DNA of 64,000 bases, from the NCBI GenBank assembly GCA_963783105.1, contig CAWAMI010000003.1, forward strand, positions 1 through 64,000, given 5' to 3'. The notes beneath the pieces are model-generated. The model did no database searches. It was not told the DNA's origin and saw nothing but the letters and a program-made list of their open reading frames with translations. Below are positions 52,001 through 61,253 of the stretch, one piece after another (position 1 is the first letter of the stretch; every line of letters starts with the position of its first letter). The translations under genes were made by a program, and so were the position numbers. This DNA comes from JAVEDQ01 sp963783105. GTDB taxonomy: Bacteria; Actinomycetota; Actinomycetes; Frankiales; Frankiaceae.

Positions 52001-53257
52001 ATGCGGAGGCCAGCGCTGCTCCCCGCCCGCGGCTCACGTCCGGAGTGGCACGGCTATCGCCTGCCGCCGGGCTGGCGCTCCCTGCGCATCGCGGTGGCCG
52101 CCACCCTCGCCTACCTCGTCAGCCTGCCGCTGACCGGTCACGGGGCGCCGGTGCTCGCCCCGCTGACCGCGCTGCTGATCAGCCAGGCGACCGTGCACAA
52201 GTCGCTGATCTCCGGGGGTCGTCGCGTCCTCGGCGTCATCGCCGGCGTGGTCATCGCGGCCTTCGTCTCCAGCTTGATCGGCCTGACCTGGTGGAGCATC
52301 GGGCTGGCCGTGTTCAGCGCGCTGCTGCTCGGGGCGCTGCTCCGGCTCGGCGACGTGGTCAACGAGGTGGCGGTGACGGCCCTGCTCGTCCTCGCGGTGA
52401 GCGGGCAGCGGGACTTCGCCTTCGACCGGCTGTGGGAGACGCTGATCGGCGCGGGCGTCGGCATCGCGGTCAACGTGGTGCTCGTTCCGCCGGTGTACGT
52501 GCAGTCGGCCGGCGACTCCCTCGTCGTGCTCGGCCGGTCGATGGCCGGGTTGCTCTCCGACACCGCCGACGGCCTGCGTAAGGGCTGGACCGAGGACTCC
52601 GCGCGCAAGTGGCTCACGGCGGCCTGGAAGCTCGACAGACCGCTGGCCGACGCTCGCAGCGCGCTCGTCACCGCCGAGGACAGCCTCCGCTTCAACCCCC
52701 GCCAGCGGCGGGCTCGTCAGGCCGACGACAGCCTCCGCAGCGGCCTGTCCGCCCTCGAGCACGCGGCGATCACCGTCCGCGGGCTGATGACCGCGCTCGT
52801 CGACCGGGTGCGCGGTGCGAGGGAGGAGGAGATGCCGAGCGACGACGCCCGGCTGGCGCTGGCCGACGTGCTCGACGATCAGGCGGCCGCCGTCCGGGCG
52901 TTCTCCGAGATGGTCGGGGCCGACGTCAACGCCCCCTGGCGGGCCGAGGAGAAGCTCGGCGAGGCGCTGGCGCGGGCGCGCCGTCGTCCCGACGCCCTGG
53001 TCGAGAAGCTCGCCGTCGACGCGCACACCCAACCCGGGCTGTGGCGCGTGCACGGGGCACTCCTGGCGCATCTCGACCGGCTGCTCTACGAGGTCGATCC
53101 CGACGCGGGCACGCAGGCGGGCGGGGCCCGCCGGGACGAGGCGCAGATCGAGCCGTGGATTGCCGCCATGCGCCGCGTGGCCCGCCAGTCGACGGCGCGG
53201 GACCGGTCCCACGCCGAGCGTGCCCGCTCGGGCGGGCAACGGCCTTCCGGCCGGTGA
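52001..53257 (+). CDS. FUSC-family membrane protein (aromatic acid exporter-like)
   Basis: A 418-residue integral membrane protein. Six hydrophobic helices occupy about residues 28-165 (LRIAVAATLAYLVSLPL, VIAGVVIAAFVSSLIGL, LLVLAVSG, LIGAGVGIAVNVVLVPP), and a long helical cytosolic tail follows. The order fits the fusaric-acid-resistance-like (FUSC) group that exports aromatic acids. Overlaps by ATG/GTGA the YcaQ-like gene. Confidence 0.8.
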   Translation: MRRPALLPARGSRPEWHGYRLPPGWRSLRIAVAATLAYLVSLPLTGHGAPVLAPLTALLISQATVHKSLISGGRRVLGVIAGVVIAAFVSSLIGLTWWSIGLAVFSALLLGALLRLGDVVNEVAVTALLVLAVSGQRDFAFDRLWETLIGAGVGIAVNVVLVPPVYVQSAGDSLVVLGRSMAGLLSDTADGLRKGWTEDSARKWLTAAWKLDRPLADARSALVTAEDSLRFNPRQRRARQADDSLRSGLSALEHAAITVRGLMTALVDRVRGAREEEMPSDDARLALADVLDDQAAAVRAFSEMVGADVNAPWRAEEKLGEALARARRRPDALVEKLAVDAHTQPGLWRVHGALLAHLDRLLYEVDPDAGTQAGGARRDEAQIEPWIAAMRRVARQSTARDRSHAERARSGGQRPSGR

Positions 53258-54492
53258 CCGGGCAAGATCCGAGGCCGCGGCGCCGACGCGAGGTCCTGAC
53301 CGCGGCGCAGGCCAGACGCGTCGCGGTCTCCGCGTCCGGCTTCGGCTCCGGTCGACCGCCCGCGGCGGACCTGCGCCGGCTGCGGACGATGGTCCGGCGG
53401 CTGTCGATCGTGCAGATCGACTCGGTCAACGTGCTGGCCCGGGCGCACTACCTGCCCGCCTGGTCGCGGCTCGGCGCCTACGACCCGGCCGACCTCGACC
53501 GGCTCGCCTACCGGCGGCGCGACCTGTTCGAGTACTGGGCGCACGAGGCGTCGCTGCTGCCGGTGGAGCTCGAGCCGCTGCTGCGCTGGCGGAAGGAGGC
53601 GGCGCTGCGGCACGAGGGCGTCTGGGGTGGCGTCAAGGCGGTGGCCCGGACGCGGCCGGATCTGGTCGCCGCGGTGCTCGACCGCGTGCGCGACGAGGGC
53701 CCCCTCGCCGCGAGCGACTTCGGCGACCGGGCGCTCGGCAGCTGGTGGGGCTGGTCGGACACGAAGCGGGCGCTGGAGTTCCTCTTCTGGTCCGGGCAGC
53801 TCGACGTCGCGGAACGCCGGCGCAGCTTCGAGCGGGTCTACGACCTGCCCGAGCGCGTTCTCCCCGCCGACGTGCTCGACGCGCCGACGCCGCCGGAGGA
53901 CGAGGCCCGCCGCGAGTTGCTGCTGCTCGCGGCCCGGGCGCACGGGGTGGCCACCCTGTCCGACCTGGCCGACTACTTCCGCCAACCGGTGCCGGTCGTC
54001 CGACCTCTGCTCGCTGAGGCGGTGGCCGACGGGTCCCTGCTACCGCTGGAGGTCGAGGGCTGGGCGGCCTCGGGCTACACGCTGCCCGACCTCGTCGTGC
54101 CGCGGCAGGTGACCGCGCAGGCCCTGCTCGCGCCCTTCGACCCGCTGGTGTGGGAGCGCCCGCGGGTGCAGCGGATCTTCGGCTTCCACTACCGCATCGA
54201 GATCTACGTCCCGGCCGCGCAGCGGCGGCACGGCTACTACGTGCTGCCGTTCCTGCTCGGCGACCGGCTCGTCGCCCGGCTCGACCTCAAGGCCGACCGG
54301 GCCCGGGGGCTGCTCTGGGTGCGGGCGGCGCACGCCGAGCCCGACGCGCCCGCCGAGACCGCGGCCCGGCTCGCCGACGAGCTCATCGGCATGGCCGGCT
54401 GGCTCGACCTGTCCGGCGTCGAGGTCACCCTGACCGAGGGTGCCGACCCGCTCACCGCCGAGCTGGCGCGGGAGCTCGCCCTGCAGACGTGA
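53254..54492 (+). CDS. YcaQ/AlkX-like winged-helix DNA glycosylase family protein
   Basis: A 412-residue protein of the HTH_42 group. Early residues carry VQIDSVNVLARAHY, the Q-x-D motif used by AlkX/YcaQ to unhook interstrand DNA crosslinks, and FEYWAHEASLLPVEL. Three winged-helix domains make up the rest. A DNA-repair role is inferred from relatives. GTG at 53254 overlaps the stop of the FUSC gene. Confidence 0.82.
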   Translation: MTGQDPRPRRRREVLTAAQARRVAVSASGFGSGRPPAADLRRLRTMVRRLSIVQIDSVNVLARAHYLPAWSRLGAYDPADLDRLAYRRRDLFEYWAHEASLLPVELEPLLRWRKEAALRHEGVWGGVKAVARTRPDLVAAVLDRVRDEGPLAASDFGDRALGSWWGWSDTKRALEFLFWSGQLDVAERRRSFERVYDLPERVLPADVLDAPTPPEDEARRELLLLAARAHGVATLSDLADYFRQPVPVVRPLLAEAVADGSLLPLEVEGWAASGYTLPDLVVPRQVTAQALLAPFDPLVWERPRVQRIFGFHYRIEIYVPAAQRRHGYYVLPFLLGDRLVARLDLKADRARGLLWVRAAHAEPDAPAETAARLADELIGMAGWLDLSGVEVTLTEGADPLTAELARELALQT

Positions 54493-54594
54493 CCTTCGAG
54501 TCCGAGAACGAGGTCGACGGTCCCGGTTGCCCTTCGGGTTCCTCCTGAGGCGGTCGCGGACGGTCCGACGACACGGAACCTTCAGGAGGCCACC

Positions 54595-55099
54595 GTCGCG
54601 CCCCGCAAGCTCCGCCGGAGTCTCATCGCCGCGCTGCTCCTGGTCGTTCTCCTCGCCCTCGTCGTCACCGCCGGCTACCGGCTGTGGTTCCCCCGCTGGC
54701 GCCCCGACCTGCGGGCGGGGGAGCGGTTCGGCGTCGACGTCTCCGCGTTCCAGGGCGACGTCGACTGGCGGAGCGTGCGGGCGAGCGGGATCTCCTTCGC
54801 CTACGTCAAGGCCACCGAGGGCGGCGATCTCGTCGACGAGCGGTTCGCCGCCAACTGGTCGGGCAGCAGCGGTGCCGGGCTGTCTCGCGGCGCGCACCAC
54901 TTCTTCACCCACGCCGACGGTGCTCTACGTCGGCCACGACTTCTTCGGCCGGTACGGCTCGGCGCTGCCCCCGGACCGGCCGCTGTGGGTACGGCGCTTG
55001 GTGCTGCGCCCGACGACGCCGGGCTGGGACCTCTGGCAGGCGAGCCACCGCGCCCGGGTGCACGACGGGGCAGACAACGCCGCCTCGACTGTGGTGTGA
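54595..55099 (+). pseudogene. Degraded GH25-type lysozyme
   Basis: Remnant of a glycoside hydrolase 25 muramidase. A hydrophobic N-terminus (LIAALLLVVLLALVVTAGY) leads into ERFGVDVSAFQGDVDW and ISFAYVKATEGG, the family start. After HHFFT the frame changes and about 60 residues of the barrel are missing; the other frame resumes at VLYVGHDFFGRY and ends GADNAASTVV. The place where a start codon would be reads GTC (54595) six bases after AGGAGG. Non-functional unless the assembly lost a segment. Confidence 0.75.
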
Positions 55100-55167
55100 T
55101 CAGCGGCGCCGACGGCTGCCGGCGACGAACACCGAGCATCACAGGCACAGCTCCTCAGGGGGTGTCC

Positions 55168-55527
55168 ATGTCCTTGCAGGACGAGATCTCCGCGGTACGC
55201 CGCGGTCTGGACGACGTCGAGGCCGCCATGCGTCCGCTGCGGGAACGCAGCGCCGCGTCGCGTCTCGTCCGTCGCCTGGAAGGCGATCTGCGGCGGGCCC
55301 GCGAGGATCTCGACGACCTCGCCGCCGAGGCCGGTCCCGTTCCCGCGCAGTCCTTCGGCGACTACGAGCCCGTTCCGGTGCCGCCGCGCAGCAGCGAGCC
55401 GGACTACGACCCCGAGTGCGACGACGAGGGGCTGTCCGGCAGCCGGATCTCGGCGGCCAACCCGTCAACGGCAGCGTCGTCGACGGCCGCCGGCCGTCCC
55501 AAGCGGCACCTCCGCCGCCACGCCTGA
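55168..55527 (+). CDS. Coiled-coil hypothetical protein
   Basis: A 119-residue protein. The first 60 residues form a charged heptad helix (LQDEISAVRRGLDDVEAAM, RRLEGDLRRAREDLDDL), and the rest is disordered and acidic then basic (RPKRHLRRHA). Possibly a small scaffold. ATG at 55168, or the GTG 6 nt earlier. No family recognised. Confidence 0.6.
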   Translation: MSLQDEISAVRRGLDDVEAAMRPLRERSAASRLVRRLEGDLRRAREDLDDLAAEAGPVPAQSFGDYEPVPVPPRSSEPDYDPECDDEGLSGSRISAANPSTAASSTAAGRPKRHLRRHA

Positions 55528-55644
55528 CGTCCGCGGTCCCCGACCGCCGGCTCCGCACCGCGCAGCCGGCTCGCCGTCCTGCTCGCCCCGGCCGGGCACG
55601 CCCCCGTCCGCTTCGTCCGCCGTCCGCCTGGTCCAGGAGCATGC

Positions 55645-56514
55645 ATGGCGCTGACCACACCACGTCCACCCGCCGCGCCCGAGCGGGACGTCCCCGCGCC
55701 CCGGCGCCGTCGGCGCAACCGGGACGTCGCCCCGCCTCCGCCGCCGCGGAGCACCGCCCGCGCCGCCATCTCCGCGCGGAGCCTGCGCAAGGACCACTGG
55801 TGGATGCAGCCGCTGGTCACCTTCCTGGTGCTGCTCGCGTTCATCGTCTACGGCACGTGGGCCGCCTTCCGTAACGGGAACTACTTCGCCGACCCCTACC
55901 TGTCGCCGTTCTACTCGCCCTGTCTCACCGACTCCTGCGTGGACGGCTACACGCCCGAGTTCCTCGGCAACTTCTGGACCCTGTCGCCGGCCCTGCTGAT
56001 CCTGCCGTTCCCGCTCGGCTTCCGGCTGACCTGCTACTACTACCGGAAGGCGTACTACCGCTCGTTCTGGCTGTCGCCGCCGGCGTGCGCGGTCGCGGAT
56101 GCGCACCGGAAGTACACCGGCGAGCGGCGCTTCCCGCTGATCTTCCAGAACGTGCACCGGTACTTCTTCTACATCGCCGTGCCGTTCGCGGTGCTGCTGA
56201 CCTACGACGCCGTCCGCGCCTTCGACTTCCCGGACGGGATCGGTGTCGGCGTCGGTACCGGCTTCCTCGTCGTCAACGCGGTGCTGATCTGGACCTACAC
56301 GCTGTCCTGCCACTCCTGCCGGCACCTGTGCGGCGGGGGGTTGCGGAAGCTGTCCGCACACCCGGTCCGGGCGCGGATGTGGCGGTTCGTCAGCGTGCTC
56401 AACGGCCGGCACATGTCGTTCGCCTGGGCGAGCCTGATCTGGATCGCGCTCACGGACGCCTACATCTACCTGGTCGCGGCCGGCCACCTCACCGACTACG
56501 CCTGGACGATCTGA
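55645..56514 (+). CDS. sdhC: Succinate dehydrogenase membrane anchor (Sdh1 type)
   Basis: A 289-residue single membrane subunit, as in the mycobacterial Sdh1 group, with five or six transmembrane helices. A basic cytosolic N-terminus (RRRRRNRDV) and a long Pro-rich leader precede them. A Cys/His cluster lies at C222, H223, C225, H227, C229 (CHSCRHLC), with C93 and C98 in CLTDSC. Mycobacterial Sdh1 is reported to hold a membrane-embedded Rieske-like cluster instead of haem; this motif is a good candidate for its ligand set. Heads the sdhCAB operon. Confidence 0.88.
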   Translation: MALTTPRPPAAPERDVPAPRRRRRNRDVAPPPPPRSTARAAISARSLRKDHWWMQPLVTFLVLLAFIVYGTWAAFRNGNYFADPYLSPFYSPCLTDSCVDGYTPEFLGNFWTLSPALLILPFPLGFRLTCYYYRKAYYRSFWLSPPACAVADAHRKYTGERRFPLIFQNVHRYFFYIAVPFAVLLTYDAVRAFDFPDGIGVGVGTGFLVVNAVLIWTYTLSCHSCRHLCGGGLRKLSAHPVRARMWRFVSVLNGRHMSFAWASLIWIALTDAYIYLVAAGHLTDYAWTI

Positions 56515-56515
56515 C

Positions 56516-58522
56516 ATGAGCGAGCAGAACGGGCACCAGCAGACGGACGCTCAGCGCGCCGAGCAGCAGTCCGAGCACCAGCAGTTCGAACATCACGCCT
56601 ACGACGTCGTCGTGGTCGGCGCCGGCGGCGCCGGACTGCGCGCCGCCATCGAGGCCCACGAGGCCGGCGCCCGCACGGCCATCGTCTGCAAGAGCCTGCT
56701 CGGCAAGGCGCACACCGTCATGGCCGAGGGCGGCATCGCCGCGGCCATGGGCAACGTCTGGAGCGACGACGGCTGGAAGGTCCACTTCCGGGACACCATG
56801 CGCGGCGGCAAGATGCTCAACAACTGGCGCATGGCCCAGCTGCACGCGCAGGAGGCGCCGGACCGGGTCTTCGAGCTCGAGGAGTGGGGCGCGGTCTTCG
56901 ACCGCACCGACGACGGCCGCATCCTGCAGCGCGACTTCGGCGGCCACCGGTTCGCCCGGCTCGCGCACGTCGGTGACCGCACCGGCCTCGAGCTGATCCG
57001 CACGCTGCAGAACCGGGTCGTGCGCTCGCGCATCGACGTCTACATGGAGTCGACCGTCCTGCGGCTGCTGCACGGTGACCACGAAGCCGGCTCCGGGCGG
57101 ATGGCCGGCGTCTTCGCCTACTGGCGCGAGTCCGGCACCTTCCTCTGCCTGGAGGCGCCGGCGGTCGTGCTCGCGACCGGCGGCATCGGCAAGGCGTACC
57201 AGGTGACGTCGAACTCCTGGGAGTACACCGGGGACGGGCACGCGCTGGCGCTCGAGGCCGGCGCCGAGCTGATGGACATGGAGTTCGTGCAGTTCCACCC
57301 GACCGGGATGGTCTGGCCGCCGTCGGTGAAGGGGATCCTCGTCACCGAGGGCGTGCGGGGCGACGGCGGCGTGCTGCGCAACAGCGAGGGCCGCCGCTTC
57401 ATGTTCGACTACATCCCCGAGGTGTTCGCCTCCGAGACGGCCGACACCGAGGAGGAGGCCGACCGCTGGTACGAGGACAAGAAGACGGCCCGACGGCCAC
57501 CCGAGCTGCTGCCCCGCGACGAGGTCGCCCGAGCGATCAACTCCGAGATCAAGGCCGGGCGCGGCTCCCCGCACGGCGGGGTGTTCCTCGACATCGCCAC
57601 CCGCCGTCCGGCCGCGGTGATCCAGCGGCGGCTGCCGTCGATGTACCACCAGTTCAAGGAGCTGGCCGACGTCGACATCACGAAGGAGTCGATGGAGGTC
57701 GGCCCGACCTGCCACTACGTGATGGGCGGGATCCGGGTCGACGCCGACACCGCCGCCGCGTCCGTGCCCGGGCTGTTCGCGGCGGGGGAGTGCGCGGCCG
57801 GGATGCACGGGTCGAACCGGCTCGGCGGCAACTCGCTCGGGGATCTGCTCGTGTTCGGACGCCGGGCCGGCCGGTACGCGGCCGAGTACGCGGCGGCGCT
57901 GCCGGCGAAGAAGCGGCCCCGGACCGGCGGGGAGGAGACGCGCGCCGTGATGGCGGAGGCCCTGGCGCCGTTCGAACGCGACCCCGTCGTCAACCCCTAC
58001 ACCGTCCACGCGAAGCTGCAGAAGCTCATGCAGCGGCTCGTCGGCATCATCCGCACCGAGCGCGAGCTCGCCGAGGCGATCGACGAGCTCGCCGAGCTGC
58101 GGACGGAAGCCGCCGTGGTCGGCGTCGAGGGACACCGCCAGTTCAACCCCGGCTGGCACCTCGCCCTCGACCTGGACAACCTGCTCCGGGTCGCCGAGTG
58201 CATCGCCACCGCGGCGCTCGCCCGGCGGGAGAGCCGCGGCGGCCACACCCGCGACGACTACCCGAAGCCCGACCCGGCGTTCGGCGCGATCAACCACGTG
58301 CTCGACCTGCGCGGCGGCGTCCTCCGGCTGCGGGCCGAGCCGTTGCCGCAGATGCCGGAGGAGCTCCGCGGGCTGTTCGAGAGCCCACCCGCGGCCCAGG
58401 CGGCGTCACCGGCTCCGGTACCGGAACCCGCTGCCGCGCCTGCCCAGGAGAGCGCCGCCGCCAACGGTTCGCGGGGTCGACTCCGAGGCCGCAAGGCATC
58501 CGCAGCGAAGCGAGGGGCGTGA
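56516..58522 (+). CDS. sdhA: Succinate dehydrogenase flavoprotein subunit
   Basis: A 668-residue FAD subunit. VVVVGAGGAGLRAA binds FAD, AHTVMAEGGIAAAMG has the His for covalent flavin attachment, and RGSPHGGVFLDI and GECAAGMHGSNRLGGNSL hold the catalytic Arg and His. It oxidises succinate to fumarate and feeds electrons to SdhB. An acidic Gln/His-rich N-terminus and an Ala/Pro-rich C-terminal tail are extra. Start 2 nt after sdhC stop; ends 1 nt before sdhB start. Confidence 0.92.
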   Translation: MSEQNGHQQTDAQRAEQQSEHQQFEHHAYDVVVVGAGGAGLRAAIEAHEAGARTAIVCKSLLGKAHTVMAEGGIAAAMGNVWSDDGWKVHFRDTMRGGKMLNNWRMAQLHAQEAPDRVFELEEWGAVFDRTDDGRILQRDFGGHRFARLAHVGDRTGLELIRTLQNRVVRSRIDVYMESTVLRLLHGDHEAGSGRMAGVFAYWRESGTFLCLEAPAVVLATGGIGKAYQVTSNSWEYTGDGHALALEAGAELMDMEFVQFHPTGMVWPPSVKGILVTEGVRGDGGVLRNSEGRRFMFDYIPEVFASETADTEEEADRWYEDKKTARRPPELLPRDEVARAINSEIKAGRGSPHGGVFLDIATRRPAAVIQRRLPSMYHQFKELADVDITKESMEVGPTCHYVMGGIRVDADTAAASVPGLFAAGECAAGMHGSNRLGGNSLGDLLVFGRRAGRYAAEYAAALPAKKRPRTGGEETRAVMAEALAPFERDPVVNPYTVHAKLQKLMQRLVGIIRTERELAEAIDELAELRTEAAVVGVEGHRQFNPGWHLALDLDNLLRVAECIATAALARRESRGGHTRDDYPKPDPAFGAINHVLDLRGGVLRLRAEPLPQMPEELRGLFESPPAAQAASPAPVPEPAAAPAQESAAANGSRGRLRGRKASAAKRGA

Positions 58523-58523
58523 C

Positions 58524-59282
58524 ATGTCGTACGACCAGTCGATGCGCATCTGGCGCGGCGACGCCGAGGGCGGGGAGCTGCAGGACTTCACGGTGCCGGT
58601 CGAGGAGGGCGAGGTCGTCCTCGACGCGATCCACCGCATTCAGCAGACCCAGGCCGGCGACCTCGCCGTCCGCTGGAACTGCAAGGCCGGCAAGTGCGGC
58701 TCGTGCAGCGCCGAGATCAACGGCAAGCCACGACTGATGTGCATGTCCCGGCTGAACCTCTACGACCCGAAGCAGCCGATCACCGTCACCCCGCTGCGGA
58801 CGTTCCCCGTGGTGCGGGACCTCGTCGCCGACGTCTCGTTCAACTACGAGATGTCGGCGCGGGTGCCGCCGTTCCAGCCGGGGCCGCGGGAGGCGGACGG
58901 CACGTACCGGATGTCGCAGCAGGACGTCGACCGCGTCCAGGAGTTCCACAAGTGCATCGAGTGCTTCCTCTGCCAAGACGTCTGCCACGTCATCCGGGAC
59001 CACGAGGAGAACAAGACGAACTTCGCCGGGCCGCGGATGTTCCTCAAGTACGCCGAGCTCGAGATGCACCCGCTGGACACCAACGACCGCCGCCAGTTGC
59101 TGCGCGAGCAGGCCGGCATCGGCTACTGCAACATCACCAAGTGCTGCACGGAGGTCTGCCCGGAGGGCATCCACATCACGGACAACGCGATCATCCCGCT
59201 CAAGGAACGGGTGGCGGACCGGTCCTACGATCCGATCGCCTGGTTGGGCAGCACGATCCGCCGCCGTCGGGCGGGCGACTGA
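58524..59282 (+). CDS. sdhB: Succinate dehydrogenase iron-sulfur subunit
   Basis: A 252-residue iron-sulfur subunit. The plant-type [2Fe-2S] ligands are in NCKAGKCGSC and the distant MC; the bacterial-ferredoxin half shows CIECFLCQDVCH and CNITKCCTEVCPEG for the [4Fe-4S] and [3Fe-4S] clusters. It passes electrons from SdhA's flavin to quinone at SdhC. Translationally coupled to sdhA. Confidence 0.92.
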   Translation: MSYDQSMRIWRGDAEGGELQDFTVPVEEGEVVLDAIHRIQQTQAGDLAVRWNCKAGKCGSCSAEINGKPRLMCMSRLNLYDPKQPITVTPLRTFPVVRDLVADVSFNYEMSARVPPFQPGPREADGTYRMSQQDVDRVQEFHKCIECFLCQDVCHVIRDHEENKTNFAGPRMFLKYAELEMHPLDTNDRRQLLREQAGIGYCNITKCCTEVCPEGIHITDNAIIPLKERVADRSYDPIAWLGSTIRRRRAGD

Positions 59283-59369
59283 GCAAGACCGCAGGGACGG
59301 CGACTGAACCTGCACGCTTTCGGCCTGTCGGCACGGTTTCGGGTGCTGCTCGGCGGCTACGGTGACGGC

Positions 59370-60170
59370 ATGGCCGGTGAGGTGCTGCGGCTGTCCGGGG
59401 TCCGGGTGGTCCGGGGGAGCACGACCCTTCTCGACGGGATCGACTGGACGGTCCGCCAGGGCGAGAAGTGGGCGGTGCTCGGCCCGAACGGGGCCGGCAA
59501 GACGACCCTGCTGCAGGTCGCGGCCGCGCGGCTGTTCCCGACCAGCGGCGTCGCCGACCTGCTCGACGAGCGGCTCGGCCGTGTCGACGTGTTCGAGCTG
59601 CGCCCGCGGATCGGTCTCGCCAGCGCGGCGCTCGCCGAGCGGGTTCCGGGCGACGAGCGGGTGCTCGACGTCGTCCTCACCGCCGGCTACGCCGTCTTCG
59701 GCCGGTCCCGCGAACAGTACGACGCGGGCGACGAGACGCGGGCTCGCCGGCTGCTCGAGCAGCTCGGCTGCCGGCCGCTGCTCGACCGGCCCTTCGGCGT
59801 GCTCAGCGAGGGTGAGCGCAAGCGGGTGCTGATCGCCCGGGCGCTGATGACCGACCCCGAGCTGCTGCTGCTCGACGAGCCCGCCGCGGGCCTCGACCTG
59901 GGTGCGCGGGAGGCGTTGCTGCGCCGGCTCGCCCGCATCACCACGGACGAGGACGGCCCGGCGCTGGTCATGGTCAGCCATCACGTCGAGGAGATCCCGA
60001 GCGGCATGACGCACGCGCTGCTGCTGCGTCGCGGTGGCGTCGTCGCGGCGGGACCGATCGACGAGGTGCTCACCCGCGGCGCCCTGTCGGCCTGCTTCGG
60101 CCTCCCGCTCACGGTCGAGAAGCTGTCGGCCGGCCGCTACGCCGCGCGGATGTCGGCGCTCGCGGGCTGA
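59370..60170 (+). CDS. ABC transporter ATP-binding protein
   Basis: A 266-residue single ABC ATPase. Walker A GPNGAGKTT, signature LSEGERKR, Walker B LLLLDEPAAGLDL and H-loop VSHHVEE are complete. The Q-loop region has FELRPRIG. No permease or binding-protein gene adjoins, so it may be an orphan or serve a distant system (iron- or molybdate-type relatives are plausible). Eight bases separate it from the thioesterase gene, so they may be co-transcribed. Confidence 0.85.
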   Translation: MAGEVLRLSGVRVVRGSTTLLDGIDWTVRQGEKWAVLGPNGAGKTTLLQVAAARLFPTSGVADLLDERLGRVDVFELRPRIGLASAALAERVPGDERVLDVVLTAGYAVFGRSREQYDAGDETRARRLLEQLGCRPLLDRPFGVLSEGERKRVLIARALMTDPELLLLDEPAAGLDLGAREALLRRLARITTDEDGPALVMVSHHVEEIPSGMTHALLLRRGGVVAAGPIDEVLTRGALSACFGLPLTVEKLSAGRYAARMSALAG

Positions 60171-60178
60171 GGAGTTCC

Positions 60179-61001
60179 GTGACGGAGCCCGACCCGGGCG
60201 ACCTGCCCGGGCTGTACGTCCCCGACGGCGGCGCCTTCGTCCCGACCATCGCCACCCGCGGCCCCTGGTCGCCGGACGCGCAGCACGGCGGGCCGATCGC
60301 CGCGCTCCTCTGCCGGGCCGCCGAGGCGGTGGAGAGCAGCGCCCCGCTGGCCGTCGTGCGCCTCACGGTCGAGTTGCTGCGGCCGGCGCCGCTGCGGCCG
60401 CTGACGCTCCGGACGCGCCTGCGCCGGCCGGGTAAGCGCGTCCAGCTCGTCGAGACGGTCGTGCTGGACGGGGACGTCGAGGTCGCCCTCGGCACCGCGT
60501 TGCGGATCCGCAGCGCCGAGGTCCCGGTCGACGTCGCCGTGCCGCCGGCAGGGACCGCGCCCGACGGCGTCACCGCGCCCCCACCCTGGACCGAGGACTC
60601 GCCGTCGTTCATCGACGACCGCTTTCCCTGGCTCAACACTGATCGGCATGGACGTCCGCTTCGTCGCCGGCTCCCTGTGGGCGCCGGGCCCGGCAGCCGC
60701 CTGGTTCCGGATGCGGATGCCGCTGGTCGCGGGGGAGGAGCCCTCCCCGGCACAGCGGGTGGCGGTGGCGGCGGACTCGGGCAGCGGCGTCGGCGCCGCG
60801 GTGCCGTTCGGGCCCTACAGCTTCCTCAACCCCGAGCTCACGGTCCACCTCGCGCGGCCGTTGCGCGGGGACTGGGTCGCCGTGCAGGCCGGGACGATGC
60901 TGGGCTCCTCGGGGACGGGGGTGACGACGACGCGGCTGTGGGACCCGGACGGGGTCGTCGGGCAGGCGTCCGCGGCGTTGCTGGTCGAGAAGCTCGGCTG
61001 A
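60179..61001 (+). pseudogene. Acyl-CoA thioesterase-like protein, one frame break
   Basis: About 273 residues after repair. A hot-dog-fold thioesterase (TesB-like, two halves): GPWSPDAQHGGPIAALL in the N-half and PFGPYSFLNPELTVHLARPL near the end. The frame breaks at about 60641; removing one G restores NTIGMDVRFVAG. Total length of 823 nt is one over a whole number of codons. Substrate chain length cannot be told. A sequencing slip or recent loss are both possible. Confidence 0.75.
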
Positions 61002-61030
61002 GCAGAGTTCGCGTTGCTCGTTCCGCGAGC

Positions 61031-61245
61031 TACGCCTGGTCGGGTGTTGGCCCGGGACGGGGTCTTGGTCGGCGGTCTACGCCTGCTCAGGTGTTGGCCC
61101 GGGACACGGTCTCGGTCGGCGGTCGACACCTGAGCAGGTGTAGACCCACAGGGGGCTCCCGCTCGCCGGTCGACACACGCTCAGGTGTGAGCCGGGCAGC
61201 GCCTCTGGTCGGCGGTCCACACCTACTCAGGCGTGGGCCCGCGTC
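61031..61245. repeat. 47-nt tandem repeat array B
   Basis: Five imperfect units start at 61031, 61078, 61125, 61172 and 61218, that is 47, 47, 47 and 46 nt apart. Each has the core CCTGCTCAGGTGT or a variant; in unit three ACACCTG-AG-CAGGTGT (61126-61141) is a 7-bp inverted repeat. It fills the gap between the thioesterase end and the opposing XseA-like gene. Related to array A (23974-24120) by period and loosely by sequence. Confidence 0.85.
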
Positions 61246-61253
61246 CCGCCCAC

